From Nonomuraea dietziae (lineage in GTDB: Bacteria; Actinomycetota; Actinomycetes; Streptosporangiales; Streptosporangiaceae), in NCBI RefSeq assembly GCF_014195505.1, contig NZ_JACIBV010000002.1:744001-808000 (forward strand): DNA of 64,000 bases, written 5' to 3'. Under the pieces are notes generated by a model, which was not told the origin of the DNA, searched no databases, and worked only from the letters and a program-made list of their open reading frames with translations. Both the position numbers and the translations under genes were made by a program. This document shows positions 7,639-16,652 of this stretch, piece by piece; within the stretch, counting starts at the first letter, position 1, and each line of letters starts with the position of its first letter.

Positions 7639-8586
7639 GTGAAATCCTTCTGGCCGCCTACCCCGCGTTCGATGAGCCTGTGGGCCCTGTTGTCCGTGAT
7701 CGCCAACGCGGGCATCACCGTCACCGGCGCGGCGGTGCGAGTCACAGGATCGGGGCTGGGCTGCCCGACCTGGCCCAGGTGCACGCCCGACAGCTTCGTC
7801 CCAGTCGCGCATCCCGAGCACAGCTGGGTCAACATGGGCATCGAGTTCGGCAACCGGCTGCTCACCTTCCTGGTGCTGGCCGTGGCCATGATCTGCGTGC
7901 TCACCGCGATCCGGATGGCGCCGCGCCGCCGCGACCTGGTCCGCCTGGCCTGGGTGCAGCCCGCGGGCGTCGTCGCCCAGGCGCTGTGGGGCGGCCTGGT
8001 GGTGCGCAGCGCGCTCAACCCCGTCACGGTCAGCATGCACTTCCTCATCTCCATCGGCCTGACGGCGGCCTGCTGGCTGCTCTACGCACGCTCGCGCGAG
8101 GGCGACGGCCCCGCCAGAGCCGTCGTGCACCGCGACATCCGCCGCCTGGGCCACGTGCTCCTGGCCGCGGTGGCCGTCCTGCTGGTCGCGGGCGTGGTGG
8201 TGACCGGCACGGGGCCGCACTCCGGCGACGCGCTGGCCTCCCGCTTCGACTTCGACATCGAGACCGTGGCGCGGCTGCACGCCGACATCGTCTACGTGGT
8301 GGTCGGCCTCACCTTCGCGCTGCTGTTCGCGCTGCACGTGACCGGCGCACCCAAGCCGGCCCGCGCGGCGGCGGTGGGGCTGCTGGTGATCGAGCTGGCC
8401 CAGGGCGTGATCGGCTACACCCAGTACTTCCTGGCCGTGCCGGCGTTCCTGGTCGGCCTGCACGTCCTGGGCGCCACGGTGGTGTGGATCGGCGCCCTGC
8501 GGGTGGTCACCAGCCTGCGGGTCCGCGACGAGGTGCCCGCCGAGGCCCAAGGGGCGTCCGCGGCCGCCGTCCCCCTCCCCCACTGA
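7639..8586 (+). CDS. ctaA: Haem A synthase (COX15/CtaA family)
   Basis: Integral membrane enzyme, 315 residues, that oxidises haem O to haem A for cytochrome aa3 oxidase. It starts with an Arg/Ser-rich head, then the signature VRVTGSGLGCPTWPRC with its cysteine pair, then IEFGNRLLTF. Later helices contain the histidines expected to bind haem (MHFLISIGL, RLHADIVYV, LHVLGATVVW). GTG 7639 is preferred because VKSFWPPTPRSMSLWALL matches actinobacterial N-termini; 7600 and ATG 7672 are alternatives. The partner haem O synthase ctaB lies 2.1 kb downstream on the other strand, the usual actinobacterial neighbourhood with tkt. Confidence 0.93.
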   Translation: MKSFWPPTPRSMSLWALLSVIANAGITVTGAAVRVTGSGLGCPTWPRCTPDSFVPVAHPEHSWVNMGIEFGNRLLTFLVLAVAMICVLTAIRMAPRRRDLVRLAWVQPAGVVAQALWGGLVVRSALNPVTVSMHFLISIGLTAACWLLYARSREGDGPARAVVHRDIRRLGHVLLAAVAVLLVAGVVVTGTGPHSGDALASRFDFDIETVARLHADIVYVVVGLTFALLFALHVTGAPKPARAAAVGLLVIELAQGVIGYTQYFLAVPAFLVGLHVLGATVVWIGALRVVTSLRVRDEVPAEAQGASAAAVPLPH

Positions 8587-8660
8587 TCACCCGCCTCCCG
8601 AAGCGGGGAGTATGGCACGATATGTCGGCCACTCCCCCACCAGCGCGAGGTGCACGTTTC

Positions 8661-9356
8661 ATGCGATTCGTCCCCCTTACCCGCATCACCCGTACGGCGA
8701 TGCGCCGCGCCTACCAGGGCGCCGTGGCGGTGAGCGTGCTGGCCATCGCCCCGCTGACCTGGGCGTGGATCGGGAGCGAGAACCACCGCGTCGTGGCGGA
8801 CACGCCTGGGTGGCTGTCCAGGGTGCCCGCCTCGGGCACCGCGCTGGTCCTCGGCGCCGGCCTGTTCGCCGGGCAGCCGAGCCCGATGCTGGCCAGGCGC
8901 CTCGACATCGCCGCGGGCCTCTACCGGGCCGGCAAGGTCAAGGCCCTGCTCCTGTCGGGCGACAACAGCAGGAAGGACTACGACGAGCCCTCGGCCATGC
9001 GCGACTACCTGCTGGCCAAGGGGGTGCCCGACGCGGTGATCGTCCGCGACTACGCGGGCTTCGACACCTGGGACTCCTGCGTGCGGGCCCGCGACGTCTT
9101 CGGCGCCGACGACGTCACCGTGGTCACGCAGGCCTTCCACCTGCCGAGGGCGGTGACGCTGTGCCGTACGGCGGGGCTGCGGACCTTCGGCGTCGGCGAC
9201 GACTCCGCCAGGCAGTGGGCGGCCGCCACCTACGTCTTCGCCGCGCGGGAGTTCGTGGCCTCGGCCAAGGCGCTGGGCGACGTGGTGCTCGGCGCCGATC
9301 CGGTCTTCCCGGGGCCGAGGGAGACCTCCCTCCTGCGGGCCCAGGCAGGCCGATGA
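8661..9356 (+). CDS. SanA/YdcF-like DUF218 membrane protein
   Basis: 231-residue protein with one N-terminal transmembrane segment (AVAVSVLAIAPLTWAWIG) followed by a DUF218 domain: ALVLGAGLF, then LLLSGDNSR and FHLPRAVTLCR. This is the pattern of SanA (vancomycin exclusion) and other envelope-associated YdcF-like proteins. The biochemical role of the family is poorly defined. ATG 8661 is chosen with GCGAGG ten bases upstream. ATG 8622 is an in-frame alternative adding 13 residues. It lies between ctaA and the convergent PrsW gene and ends 31 bp from it. Confidence 0.8.
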   Translation: MRFVPLTRITRTAMRRAYQGAVAVSVLAIAPLTWAWIGSENHRVVADTPGWLSRVPASGTALVLGAGLFAGQPSPMLARRLDIAAGLYRAGKVKALLLSGDNSRKDYDEPSAMRDYLLAKGVPDAVIVRDYAGFDTWDSCVRARDVFGADDVTVVTQAFHLPRAVTLCRTAGLRTFGVGDDSARQWAAATYVFAAREFVASAKALGDVVLGADPVFPGPRETSLLRAQAGR

Positions 9357-9387
9357 AGCGGCGGACGGCCGACAGCCTCTCCGGGCC

Positions 9388-10605
9388 TCAGACCGGCCAG
9401 TGGCCCTCGGTGGTGGGCGACGGCGCTCCCGGCGCGTAGCCGGGCGGCGGGGTGCCGTGGGCGGCGGCACGGGCGTGCTGACGCGGCACGGGGAAGCGGG
9501 CCCTGGCCGCGCTCATGCACTCGAGCAGCGCCCTCTGCTCCTCATGGAAGGTCTGGTCGTCGACGATGTGACGGGCGGCCCGCTCGTGCAGGAGGCCGAG
9601 CTCGGTGGCGGCGAGCTGGTAGTCGCTCATCGCCCGCACCCCCTCCTTGCCGCCGTGCGCCTTGGCCCACTGCCTGGCCTGCCTGCGTCGCGACAGCGCC
9701 GACAGCATGAAGATGTCGGCCGCGTCGACCAGCCTCGTCGGCTCGTAGGGCGGCAGGTAGCGCTGGAGCAGGGCGACGATGCGCCGCCTGTCGCGCAGGA
9801 CCACGCCGATGAGCACGAACAGCACCATGAGCAGGACCAGATAGGCGATCACCAGGCCGGCGAAGCCGCCGTAGGAGGCCAGGCCGTTCCACATGCCGTG
9901 CAGCAGCATCGCGGCGATCCAGCCCGCCAGGATGATGAGGGCCCTGTCGGAGCCCGAGCGTCTGGCGGCGTAGGCGACGGCCACGCCCATCATCGAGGTG
10001 AACAGCGGATGGGCGAAGGGCGACAGGATGCCGCGCAGCACGACGGTCACCGCCAGGCCCTGCACGCCGAACTGGTCCTGGGCGGCGATGTAGTAGCTGA
10101 CGTTCTCGGTCATGGCGAAGCCGAGGCCGACCATGCTGGCGTAGATGATGCCGTCGGTCGGCCCGTCGAGCTCGGCGCGGCGGAACCTGAGCAGCCCGAG
10201 CAGCACCAGGCCCTTCATCGTCTCCTCGACCACGGGAGCGCCGAAGGTGGCGGCGATGTTGCGCGCGGTGGCGGCCGACAGGCCCACGGTGTCGGTGATG
10301 TACTGCAGGTTGAGCGAGTTGACGATGCCCGCCACCAGCACGGCGATGCCCGCGCCCCACGCGAAGGCGAAGACCAGGTTGCTGCGCGGCTCCGGCTCCA
10401 TGCGGTCGAGCGCCAGCACGGCGGCCAGCAGCAGCGGCACGGGGGCCAGCGCCAGGGTGAGGGCGATGAAGAACTGCACAGGCGCGCCGTTGAGCACGTC
10501 GAAGGAGAACGAAACCAGAGCGCAGATGCCCGCCAGCACCAGGCCCGCGATCAACGCGAAGGACGGCCGGTCCTTGAACACCCAGCGTGGATCACGGGTC
10601 TTCAT
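9388..10605 (-). CDS. PrsW-family intramembrane metalloprotease
   Basis: 405-residue polytopic membrane protein. The PrsW/CAAX-like motifs are all present: Glu127-Glu128 in VVEETMKG, FAMTEN (Glu167), His199 in AHPLFTSMMG and His236 in LLHGMWNG. Such proteases cleave membrane proteins; Bacillus PrsW clips an anti-sigma factor. A hydrophilic, Arg-rich C-terminal tail of about 110 residues follows the membrane domain. ATG 10605 is chosen because a good promoter (10612-10640) places the transcript start almost at this codon. It follows ctaB by 53 bp on the same strand, so it could also be read from ctaB. Its substrate is unknown; no anti-sigma factor is adjacent. Confidence 0.85.
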   Translation of the reverse strand: MKTRDPRWVFKDRPSFALIAGLVLAGICALVSFSFDVLNGAPVQFFIALTLALAPVPLLLAAVLALDRMEPEPRSNLVFAFAWGAGIAVLVAGIVNSLNLQYITDTVGLSAATARNIAATFGAPVVEETMKGLVLLGLLRFRRAELDGPTDGIIYASMVGLGFAMTENVSYYIAAQDQFGVQGLAVTVVLRGILSPFAHPLFTSMMGVAVAYAARRSGSDRALIILAGWIAAMLLHGMWNGLASYGGFAGLVIAYLVLLMVLFVLIGVVLRDRRRIVALLQRYLPPYEPTRLVDAADIFMLSALSRRRQARQWAKAHGGKEGVRAMSDYQLAATELGLLHERAARHIVDDQTFHEEQRALLECMSAARARFPVPRQHARAAAHGTPPPGYAPGAPSPTTEGHWPV

Positions 10606-10611
10606 ACCGTG

Positions 10612-10640
10612 ACTGTAACGGATCGCCATGAAGCTGTCCT
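10612..10640 (-). promoter_or_regulatory. Candidate promoter of the PrsW gene giving a leaderless transcript
   Basis: Minus-strand AGGACA (10640-10635), 17-base spacer, TACAGT (10617-10612). Only six bases separate the -10 from the ATG at 10605, so the mRNA would start at or beside the start codon. No ribosome site is visible, which agrees with a leaderless message. Confidence 0.45.
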
Positions 10641-10658
10641 TCCCACTTCGAGAGCAGG

Positions 10659-11564
10659 TCAGGCCAGCAGCGGATCAATCGCGACCGCGAGGAACAGCAG
10701 CGCCAGATAGGCGTTCGACCAGTGGAAGAAGCGCATGGGACGAAGATCGACACCGCTCTTGCCCGCGTTGAGCCTGCCGAGCAGCCGGTAGACCTCGATC
10801 AGGCAGAACGCGCCGAGCACCGCGGCGACGATCGGGTAGAGCAGCGTCGTGTCCGCGACCGGCCACAGCAGCAGCGAGCAGGCGACCGTGGCCCAGGTGT
10901 AGGCGATGGACTCCAGCACCACCCTGCGCTCGGTGGCCACCACCGGCAGCATCGGGATCGAGGCGGCCGCGTAGTCCTCCTTGTAGCGCATCGCCAGGGT
11001 CCAGGTGTGCGGAGGCGTCCAGAAGAACACCACGCCGAACAGCACCAGAGGCGTCCAGTCCAGGCCGCCGGTGATGCCCGACCAGCCGATCACGACCGGC
11101 ATGCAGCCCGCCAGGCCGCCCCAGACGATGTTCTGGGAGGTGCGGCGCTTCAGCACCATCGAGTAGACGAAGACGTAGAACAGGATCGCCGACAGGTTGA
11201 GCGCCGCCGCGAGCAGGTTCGTCGTCACCCACATGCCGACAACGGACAAGATCCCCAGAACCACGCCGAAGACGAGGGCGGCGCGCGGGGTGACCTGGTG
11301 CCTGGCCAGCGGCCGCTTGCGGGTGCGCCGCATCTTCACGTCGATGTCGCGGTCGATGTAGCAGTTGAGCGCGTTGGCGCTGCCCGCCGACAGCGTGCCG
11401 AACACCATGACCGACAGCGCCCTCCACAGCGGGGGCAGGCCGTCGGCGGCGAGGAACATCACCGGCAACGTCGTGATCAGGAGCAGCTCGATGACCCGCG
11501 GCTTGGTCAGCGCGACGTACGCCTTGATGACCGCGCCGAAGGAGCGCGGTTCGGCGGGCGCCAT
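10659..11564 (-). CDS. ctaB: Protohaem IX farnesyltransferase (haem O synthase)
   Basis: UbiA-family membrane prenyltransferase, 301 residues, adding farnesyl to haem B. Hallmarks are YVALTKPRVIELLLITTLP near the N-terminus and the Asp-rich site ANALNCYIDRDIDVKMRRT (Asn64-Asp75). It is divergent from tkt, the standard actinobacterial order. ATG 11564 lacks a ribosome site; GTG 11606, 14 codons earlier, has GGAAG ten bases upstream and may be the real start. About nine hydrophobic segments follow. The product feeds CtaA, encoded 2 kb away. Confidence 0.92.
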   Translation of the reverse strand: MAPAEPRSFGAVIKAYVALTKPRVIELLLITTLPVMFLAADGLPPLWRALSVMVFGTLSAGSANALNCYIDRDIDVKMRRTRKRPLARHQVTPRAALVFGVVLGILSVVGMWVTTNLLAAALNLSAILFYVFVYSMVLKRRTSQNIVWGGLAGCMPVVIGWSGITGGLDWTPLVLFGVVFFWTPPHTWTLAMRYKEDYAAASIPMLPVVATERRVVLESIAYTWATVACSLLLWPVADTTLLYPIVAAVLGAFCLIEVYRLLGRLNAGKSGVDLRPMRFFHWSNAYLALLFLAVAIDPLLA

Positions 11565-11606
11565 GGCCGACGGGGGCCCAGCCGGCGATTGCCTGTTCGT
11601 GAGCAC

Positions 11607-11850
11607 CGTCAAGGCGCTTCCAGCGTGTGCGGAGTCAACGCGTAACCTCTGAAGAGAGCGGAACCGTGGACGCCGAGCACCAGACGTCCTTGCGAACAAA
11701 CAAACTGTAGTCGCAGGGTGGGCCGGTCCGGCCAATGGGGGCACCGAGGGTGGGTTGGTCAGCCCCACCAAGGTCTACTCAGTTAGGGTCGGTGTGGGCG
11801 GGAAATGCCACCAGCACCACCATGACAACTAGATTCCGGAGATCGAGCAG
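11607..11850. promoter_or_regulatory. Divergent ctaB-tkt intergenic region
   Basis: About 240 bp with no coding signal, between the start of ctaB (minus) and tkt (plus). It must hold both promoters. I could not place a convincing -35/-10 pair for either gene. GGAG at 11838-11841, nine bases before the TTG of tkt, is the tkt ribosome site. Confidence 0.5.
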
Positions 11851-13944
11851 TTGAGCACCTTTGAATGGACCGACCTCGACAAGCAGGCGGTCGACGTGGT
11901 CCGAGCCCTGGCGATGGACGCGGTCGAAAAGGCGGGCTCGGGCCACCCCGGCACCGCGATGAGCCTGGCGCCCGCCGCATACCTGCTCTTCCAGCGCACG
12001 ATGCGTCACGACCCCACGGACCCGACGTGGGCGGGCCGTGACCGCTTCGTGCTGTCATGCGGGCATTCCAGCCTGACGCTGTACATCCAGCTCTACCTGT
12101 CCGGCTACGGCCTGTCCCTTGACGACATCAAGCGGCTGCGCACCTGGGACAGCCTCACGCCGGGTCACCCCGAGCACGGGCACACGGTGGGCGTCGAGAC
12201 GACGACCGGCCCGCTCGGCCAGGGCATCGGCAACGCGGTCGGCATGGCGATGGCCGCCCGCCGCGAGCGCGGCCTGTTCGACCCCGACGCCGAGCCCGGC
12301 ACCAGCCCCTTCGACCACCACATCTGGTGCTTCGTCTCCGAGGGCGACATCGAGGAGGGCGTCAGCCACGAGGTCAGCGCCATCGCGGGGCACCAGAAGC
12401 TGGGCAACCTGACGGTGGTGTTCGACTCCAACCACATCTCCATCGAGGACGACACGCAGATCGCCCTGTCCGAGGACGTGGTCAAGCGCTACGAGGCCTA
12501 CGGCTGGCACGTCCAGACCGTCGACTGGACCCAGACGGGCGAGTACGTCGAGGACGTCAGGGCGCTGCACGACGCGCTCGAGGCGGCCCGCGCCGAGACC
12601 GACAAGCCGTCGTTCATCAGGCTGCGCACGATCATCGGCTGGCCCGCTCCCAACAAGCAGAACACCGGCAAGGCCCACGGCTCCGCGCTGGGCGCCGACG
12701 AGGTCGCGGCCACCAAGAAGGTCATGGGCCAGGACCCCGACAAGACCTTCGACGTGCCCGCCGAGGTGCTGGAGCACGCCCGCCAGGTGGCCGAGCGCGG
12801 CCGCGCCGCGCACGCCGAGTGGGAGAAGTCCTACGCCGACTGGCGTCTGGCCAACGAGGAGCGCGCGGCGGAGTTCGACCGCATCTCCAAGCGTCAGCTG
12901 CCCGCCGACTGGACCAGCGCGCTGCCGGAGTTCGAGGTGGGCGCCTCGGTGGCCACCCGCAAGGCCTCGGGTGAGGTGCTCAACGCCATCGCCCCCTTCC
13001 TGCCCGAGCTGTGGGGTGGCTCGGCCGACCTGGCCGAGTCGAACCTCACCACGATCAAGGGCGAGCCCTCCTTCATTCCCGAGGAGTTCCAGACCAAGGA
13101 GTTCCCCGGTAACCGCTACGGCCGCACGCTGCACTTCGGCATCCGCGAGCACGGCATGGGCGCGATCCTCAACGGCATCGCCCTGCACGGCGGCACGCGT
13201 CCCTACGGCGGCACCTTCCTGGTCTTCTCCGACTACATGCGGCCTGCCGTCCGGCTCGCCGCGCTGATGAAGCTGCCCGTCACCTACGTGTGGACGCACG
13301 ACTCCATCGGCCTCGGCGAGGACGGCCCCACCCACCAGCCGGTCGAGCACCTGTGGGCGCTGCGCGCCATCCCCGGCCTCGACGTGGTGCGCCCCGGCGA
13401 CGCCAACGAGACGGCGGCGGCGTGGAAGACCGTGCTCGAGCACAACGACAGGCCCGCGGCGCTGGCGCTGACCAGGCAGAACCTGCGCGTCCTCGAGGGC
13501 ACCAGCGCCGAGGGCGTGGCCAGGGGCGGGTACGTGCTGCGCGAGGCCTCCAACGGCCAGCCGCTGGTGATCCTCATCGCCACCGGCAGCGAGGTCGAGA
13601 TCGCGCTCGACGGCCGCGACGTGCTCGAGTCCCAGGGAATTCCGACGCGCGTCGTCTCCATGCCGTGTGTCGAGTGGTTCCACGGGCAGGACTCCGCTTA
13701 CCGGGCGACGGTCCTGCCCTCGGACGTCAAGGCACGAGTGGCGGTCGAGGCGGGAATCGCGCTGGGCTGGCGGGAGTTCGTTGGAGATGCGGGCGAAGTG
13801 GTCAGCCTGGAGCACTTCGGCGCATCGGCTCCATACAAGACGCTATACGAGCAGTTCGGCCTCACCGCCGAGCGAGTCGCGGCCGCAGCCAAGGCCAGTC
13901 TCGCCAAGCTGGGGTTCGACAAGGGCGAGACGACGGGAAACTAG
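11851..13944 (+). CDS. tkt: Transketolase
   Basis: 697-residue thiamine-diphosphate enzyme of the non-oxidative pentose phosphate pathway. The substrate and TPP motifs are in order: GSGHPGTAMSLAPAAYLL (residues about 30-47), GPLGQGIGNAVGMA, the GD...N metal/TPP segment EGDIEEG...FDSNHIS, and in the pyrimidine domain LVFSDYMRPAVRLAALM and IGLGEDGPTHQPVEHL. The start is a TTG at 11851 with GGAG nine bases upstream; no better start exists before the conserved N-terminus. The length fits bacterial transketolases. It leads the operon tkt-tal-pgi-zwf-opcA, tal beginning two bases after its stop. Confidence 0.96.
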   Translation: MSTFEWTDLDKQAVDVVRALAMDAVEKAGSGHPGTAMSLAPAAYLLFQRTMRHDPTDPTWAGRDRFVLSCGHSSLTLYIQLYLSGYGLSLDDIKRLRTWDSLTPGHPEHGHTVGVETTTGPLGQGIGNAVGMAMAARRERGLFDPDAEPGTSPFDHHIWCFVSEGDIEEGVSHEVSAIAGHQKLGNLTVVFDSNHISIEDDTQIALSEDVVKRYEAYGWHVQTVDWTQTGEYVEDVRALHDALEAARAETDKPSFIRLRTIIGWPAPNKQNTGKAHGSALGADEVAATKKVMGQDPDKTFDVPAEVLEHARQVAERGRAAHAEWEKSYADWRLANEERAAEFDRISKRQLPADWTSALPEFEVGASVATRKASGEVLNAIAPFLPELWGGSADLAESNLTTIKGEPSFIPEEFQTKEFPGNRYGRTLHFGIREHGMGAILNGIALHGGTRPYGGTFLVFSDYMRPAVRLAALMKLPVTYVWTHDSIGLGEDGPTHQPVEHLWALRAIPGLDVVRPGDANETAAAWKTVLEHNDRPAALALTRQNLRVLEGTSAEGVARGGYVLREASNGQPLVILIATGSEVEIALDGRDVLESQGIPTRVVSMPCVEWFHGQDSAYRATVLPSDVKARVAVEAGIALGWREFVGDAGEVVSLEHFGASAPYKTLYEQFGLTAERVAAAAKASLAKLGFDKGETTGN

Positions 13945-13946
13945 AC

Positions 13947-15038
13947 ATGTCGGAAAACCTGAACAAGCTCACCAGCCAGGGCGTGTCCATCTGGCTCGAT
14001 GACATCAGCCGTGAGCGCCTGCGCACCGGCAACCTGGAGCAGCTGATCCGCGAGAAGAACGTCGTGGGCGTGACCTCCAACCCGACGATCTTCGCCAACG
14101 CGCTCAGCAAGGGCGACGCCTACGACGCCCAGCTGCACGACCTCGCCGTGCGCGGGGTCGACGTGGGCGAGGCCGTCAGGGCCATCACCACCTACGACAT
14201 CAGGTGGGGCGCCGACGTGCTGCGCCCCGTCTACGACGCCACCGGCGGCGTGGACGGCAGGGTCTCCCTCGAGGTGGACCCGCGCCTGGCCCGCGAGACC
14301 GAGAAGACGATCGCCGAGGCCCGCTTCCTGTGGTGGGCGGTCGACAGGCCCAACCTGCTCATCAAGATCCCCGCGACGGTCGAGGGCCTGCCCGCGATCA
14401 CGCAGGCGATCTCCGAGGGCATCAGCGTCAACGTCACGCTGATCTTCTCGCTGGAGCGCTACCGCGCGGTCATGGACGCCTGGCTGGCCGGCCTCGAGGC
14501 CGCGCAGGCCAAGGGTCTCAACCTGGCCTCCATCGAGTCGGTGGCCTCCTTCTTCGTCAGCCGCGTCGACACCGAGATCGACAAGCGTCTCGACAAGGTG
14601 GGCAAGCCCGAGCTGAAGGGCAAGGCGGGCGTGGCCAACGCGCGCCTGGCCTACGCGGCCTTCGAGGACGTCATGAACTCCGAGCGCTGGCAGCGCCTGC
14701 GCGCGGCAGGGGCCCGTCCGCAGCGTCCGCTGTGGGCCTCGACCGGCGTCAAGGACCCCAACTACGTCGACACGATGTACATCGACGACCTGGTGGCCCC
14801 CGGCACCGTCAACACCATGCCGGAGAAGACGCTCGACGCCGCCGCCGACCACGGCAGCATCACGGGCGACACCGTCCGTCCCTTCTACGAGCAGGCCTGG
14901 AACACCATGGCCGCGCTCAAGGAGGCGGGCATCGACTACGACGACGTCGTGCGCGTGCTCGAGGACGAGGGCGTGGAGAAGTTCGAGGCGTCGTGGAACG
15001 AGCTGCTCGAGAGCATCAGCAAGAAGCTGGTTCCCTGA
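13947..15038 (+). CDS. tal: Transaldolase
   Basis: 363-residue class I aldolase-type enzyme exchanging dihydroxyacetone units between sugar phosphates. The Schiff-base lysine is Lys140 in PNLLIKIPATVEGL. VTSNPTIF near residue 45 and SVASFFVSRVD are family signatures. This is the longer actinobacterial/cyanobacterial transaldolase form. The ATG lies two bases after the tkt stop and pgi starts two bases after its own stop, so the genes are co-transcribed. Confidence 0.96.
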   Translation: MSENLNKLTSQGVSIWLDDISRERLRTGNLEQLIREKNVVGVTSNPTIFANALSKGDAYDAQLHDLAVRGVDVGEAVRAITTYDIRWGADVLRPVYDATGGVDGRVSLEVDPRLARETEKTIAEARFLWWAVDRPNLLIKIPATVEGLPAITQAISEGISVNVTLIFSLERYRAVMDAWLAGLEAAQAKGLNLASIESVASFFVSRVDTEIDKRLDKVGKPELKGKAGVANARLAYAAFEDVMNSERWQRLRAAGARPQRPLWASTGVKDPNYVDTMYIDDLVAPGTVNTMPEKTLDAAADHGSITGDTVRPFYEQAWNTMAALKEAGIDYDDVVRVLEDEGVEKFEASWNELLESISKKLVP

Positions 15039-15040
15039 CG

Positions 15041-16651
15041 ATGGAGGTCACCTACCGCGAGGAGGGGGTGGCCGAGGCCGCCGCCTCCGTCGCGGGCAGG
15101 CTGTCCGATGACGGGGTCCCCGCCCGCCTGGCGGCCGGCGACCCCGCTCTGTGGGGCGCCGGCGCCGAAGCCGAGGCGGCGATTCGCCTCGGCTGGCTCA
15201 ATCTGCCGCGCACCTCGCGCGAGCTGCTGCCCGAGCTCGGCAAGCTGGTGGAGCGGGCCCGTGCCGAGGGCCTCGACCACGTGGTCCTGTCCGGCATGGG
15301 CGGCTCCTCGCTGGCGCCCGAGGTCATCTGCAACACCGCCGACGTCGCGCTGACCGTCCTCGACACCACCGACCCCGACCAGGTGCGGCGGGCGCTCGAC
15401 GACCGTCTCGACCGCACGATCGTGGTCGTGTCGAGCAAGAGCGGCTCGACGGTCGAGACCGACAGCCACCGCAGGATCTACGAGCAGGCCTTCAGATCGG
15501 CCGGCATCGACCCCGCCGAGCGGATCGTCGTCGTCACCGACCCCGGCTCCCCTCTGGAGCAGGCGGCCGTCGAGGCCGGTTACACGATCTTCCTCGCCGA
15601 CCCGAACGTCGGCGGGCGCTACTCGGCGCTGTCGGCGTTCGGCCTGGTGCCGAGCGCGCTGGCAGGCGCCGAGATCGAGCAGCTGCTCGACGACGCCGCC
15701 GAGGTGCTGCCCTCACTCGCGCTGAAGGAGGGCAACCCGGGGCTGGCGCTCGGCGCGGCGCTCGGCGGCGCCGCTCTCGCGGGGCGCGACAAGCTCATCC
15801 TCGAAGACCAGCTGACCGAGATCAACGGCCTGCCCGACTGGATCGAGCAGCTGGTCGCCGAGTCCACGGGCAAGCAGGGCAGGGGCATCCTGCCGGTCGT
15901 CGCCGCCGAGCCCACGGGCGCGCGCGACGAGCTGGTGGTGGCGATCGAGTCCGACGACGGCGACGTCCGCGTCGACGGCCCGCTCGGCGCGCAGTTCATG
16001 GTGTGGGAGTACGCCACGGCGCTGGCCGGTCTCGTGCTCGGCGTCAACCCCTTCGACCAGCCCGACGTGGCCGAGTCGAAGGACAACACCACGCGCGTGC
16101 TGGACGGCCCCCCGGCCGCCGAGGAGCCCGTGCTGGTCGACGGGCCCGTCGAGGTCTACGGCGAGAGCCGGGCCGGCGACCTGTCGGGCGTGCTCACCGA
16201 GCTGCTCAAGGCGGTGCCCTCCGACGGCTACCTGGCCGTCATGGCGTACCTCGACAGGCTGGCCGCCTTCGACGCTCCCATGCCGGAGGACCCCGACTTC
16301 GAGCAGATGACCGAGGCGTGGATGGCGGCCGACGCCCAGACGCTGCGGGCGCTGCTGGCCATGAGGACGCCGCGTCCCGTGACGTTCGGCTGGGGCCCTC
16401 GCTTCCTGCACTCCACCGGGCAGTACCACAAGGGCGGCCCGTCGAACGGAGTGTTCCTGCAGATCACCGGCGCCGTGACGGCCGACGTCGAGGTGCCTGG
16501 CAGGCCCTACACGCTGGGCGGCCTGCAACTGGCGCAGGCGCTCGGCGACCGGCGGGCGCTCATCGGGCGTGGGCGGCCCGCCGTACGACTGCATTTGACC
16601 GACCGCGCAGCGGGGATCGCGCACCTGCTCGCAGCCGCACAGGAGGTCTGA
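15041..16651 (+). CDS. pgi: Glucose-6-phosphate isomerase
   Basis: 536-residue two-SIS-domain isomerase interconverting glucose 6-phosphate and fructose 6-phosphate. The sugar-phosphate loop appears as SSKSGSTVETDSH, and VLSGMGGSSLAPEV begins the first SIS domain. The C-terminal part contains HSTGQYHKGGPSNGVFLQI, typical of the actinobacterial Pgi encoded beside zwf. It begins two bases after tal and is followed by zwf after one base. Together the genes funnel fructose 6-phosphate back to the oxidative pentose phosphate branch for NADPH. Confidence 0.93.
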   Translation: MEVTYREEGVAEAAASVAGRLSDDGVPARLAAGDPALWGAGAEAEAAIRLGWLNLPRTSRELLPELGKLVERARAEGLDHVVLSGMGGSSLAPEVICNTADVALTVLDTTDPDQVRRALDDRLDRTIVVVSSKSGSTVETDSHRRIYEQAFRSAGIDPAERIVVVTDPGSPLEQAAVEAGYTIFLADPNVGGRYSALSAFGLVPSALAGAEIEQLLDDAAEVLPSLALKEGNPGLALGAALGGAALAGRDKLILEDQLTEINGLPDWIEQLVAESTGKQGRGILPVVAAEPTGARDELVVAIESDDGDVRVDGPLGAQFMVWEYATALAGLVLGVNPFDQPDVAESKDNTTRVLDGPPAAEEPVLVDGPVEVYGESRAGDLSGVLTELLKAVPSDGYLAVMAYLDRLAAFDAPMPEDPDFEQMTEAWMAADAQTLRALLAMRTPRPVTFGWGPRFLHSTGQYHKGGPSNGVFLQITGAVTADVEVPGRPYTLGGLQLAQALGDRRALIGRGRPAVRLHLTDRAAGIAHLLAAAQEV

Positions 16652-16652
16652 G

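Noticed and set aside
12055..13815. 586-codon open frame opposite tkt
   Set aside because: Shadow of the transketolase gene with no recognisable motif.
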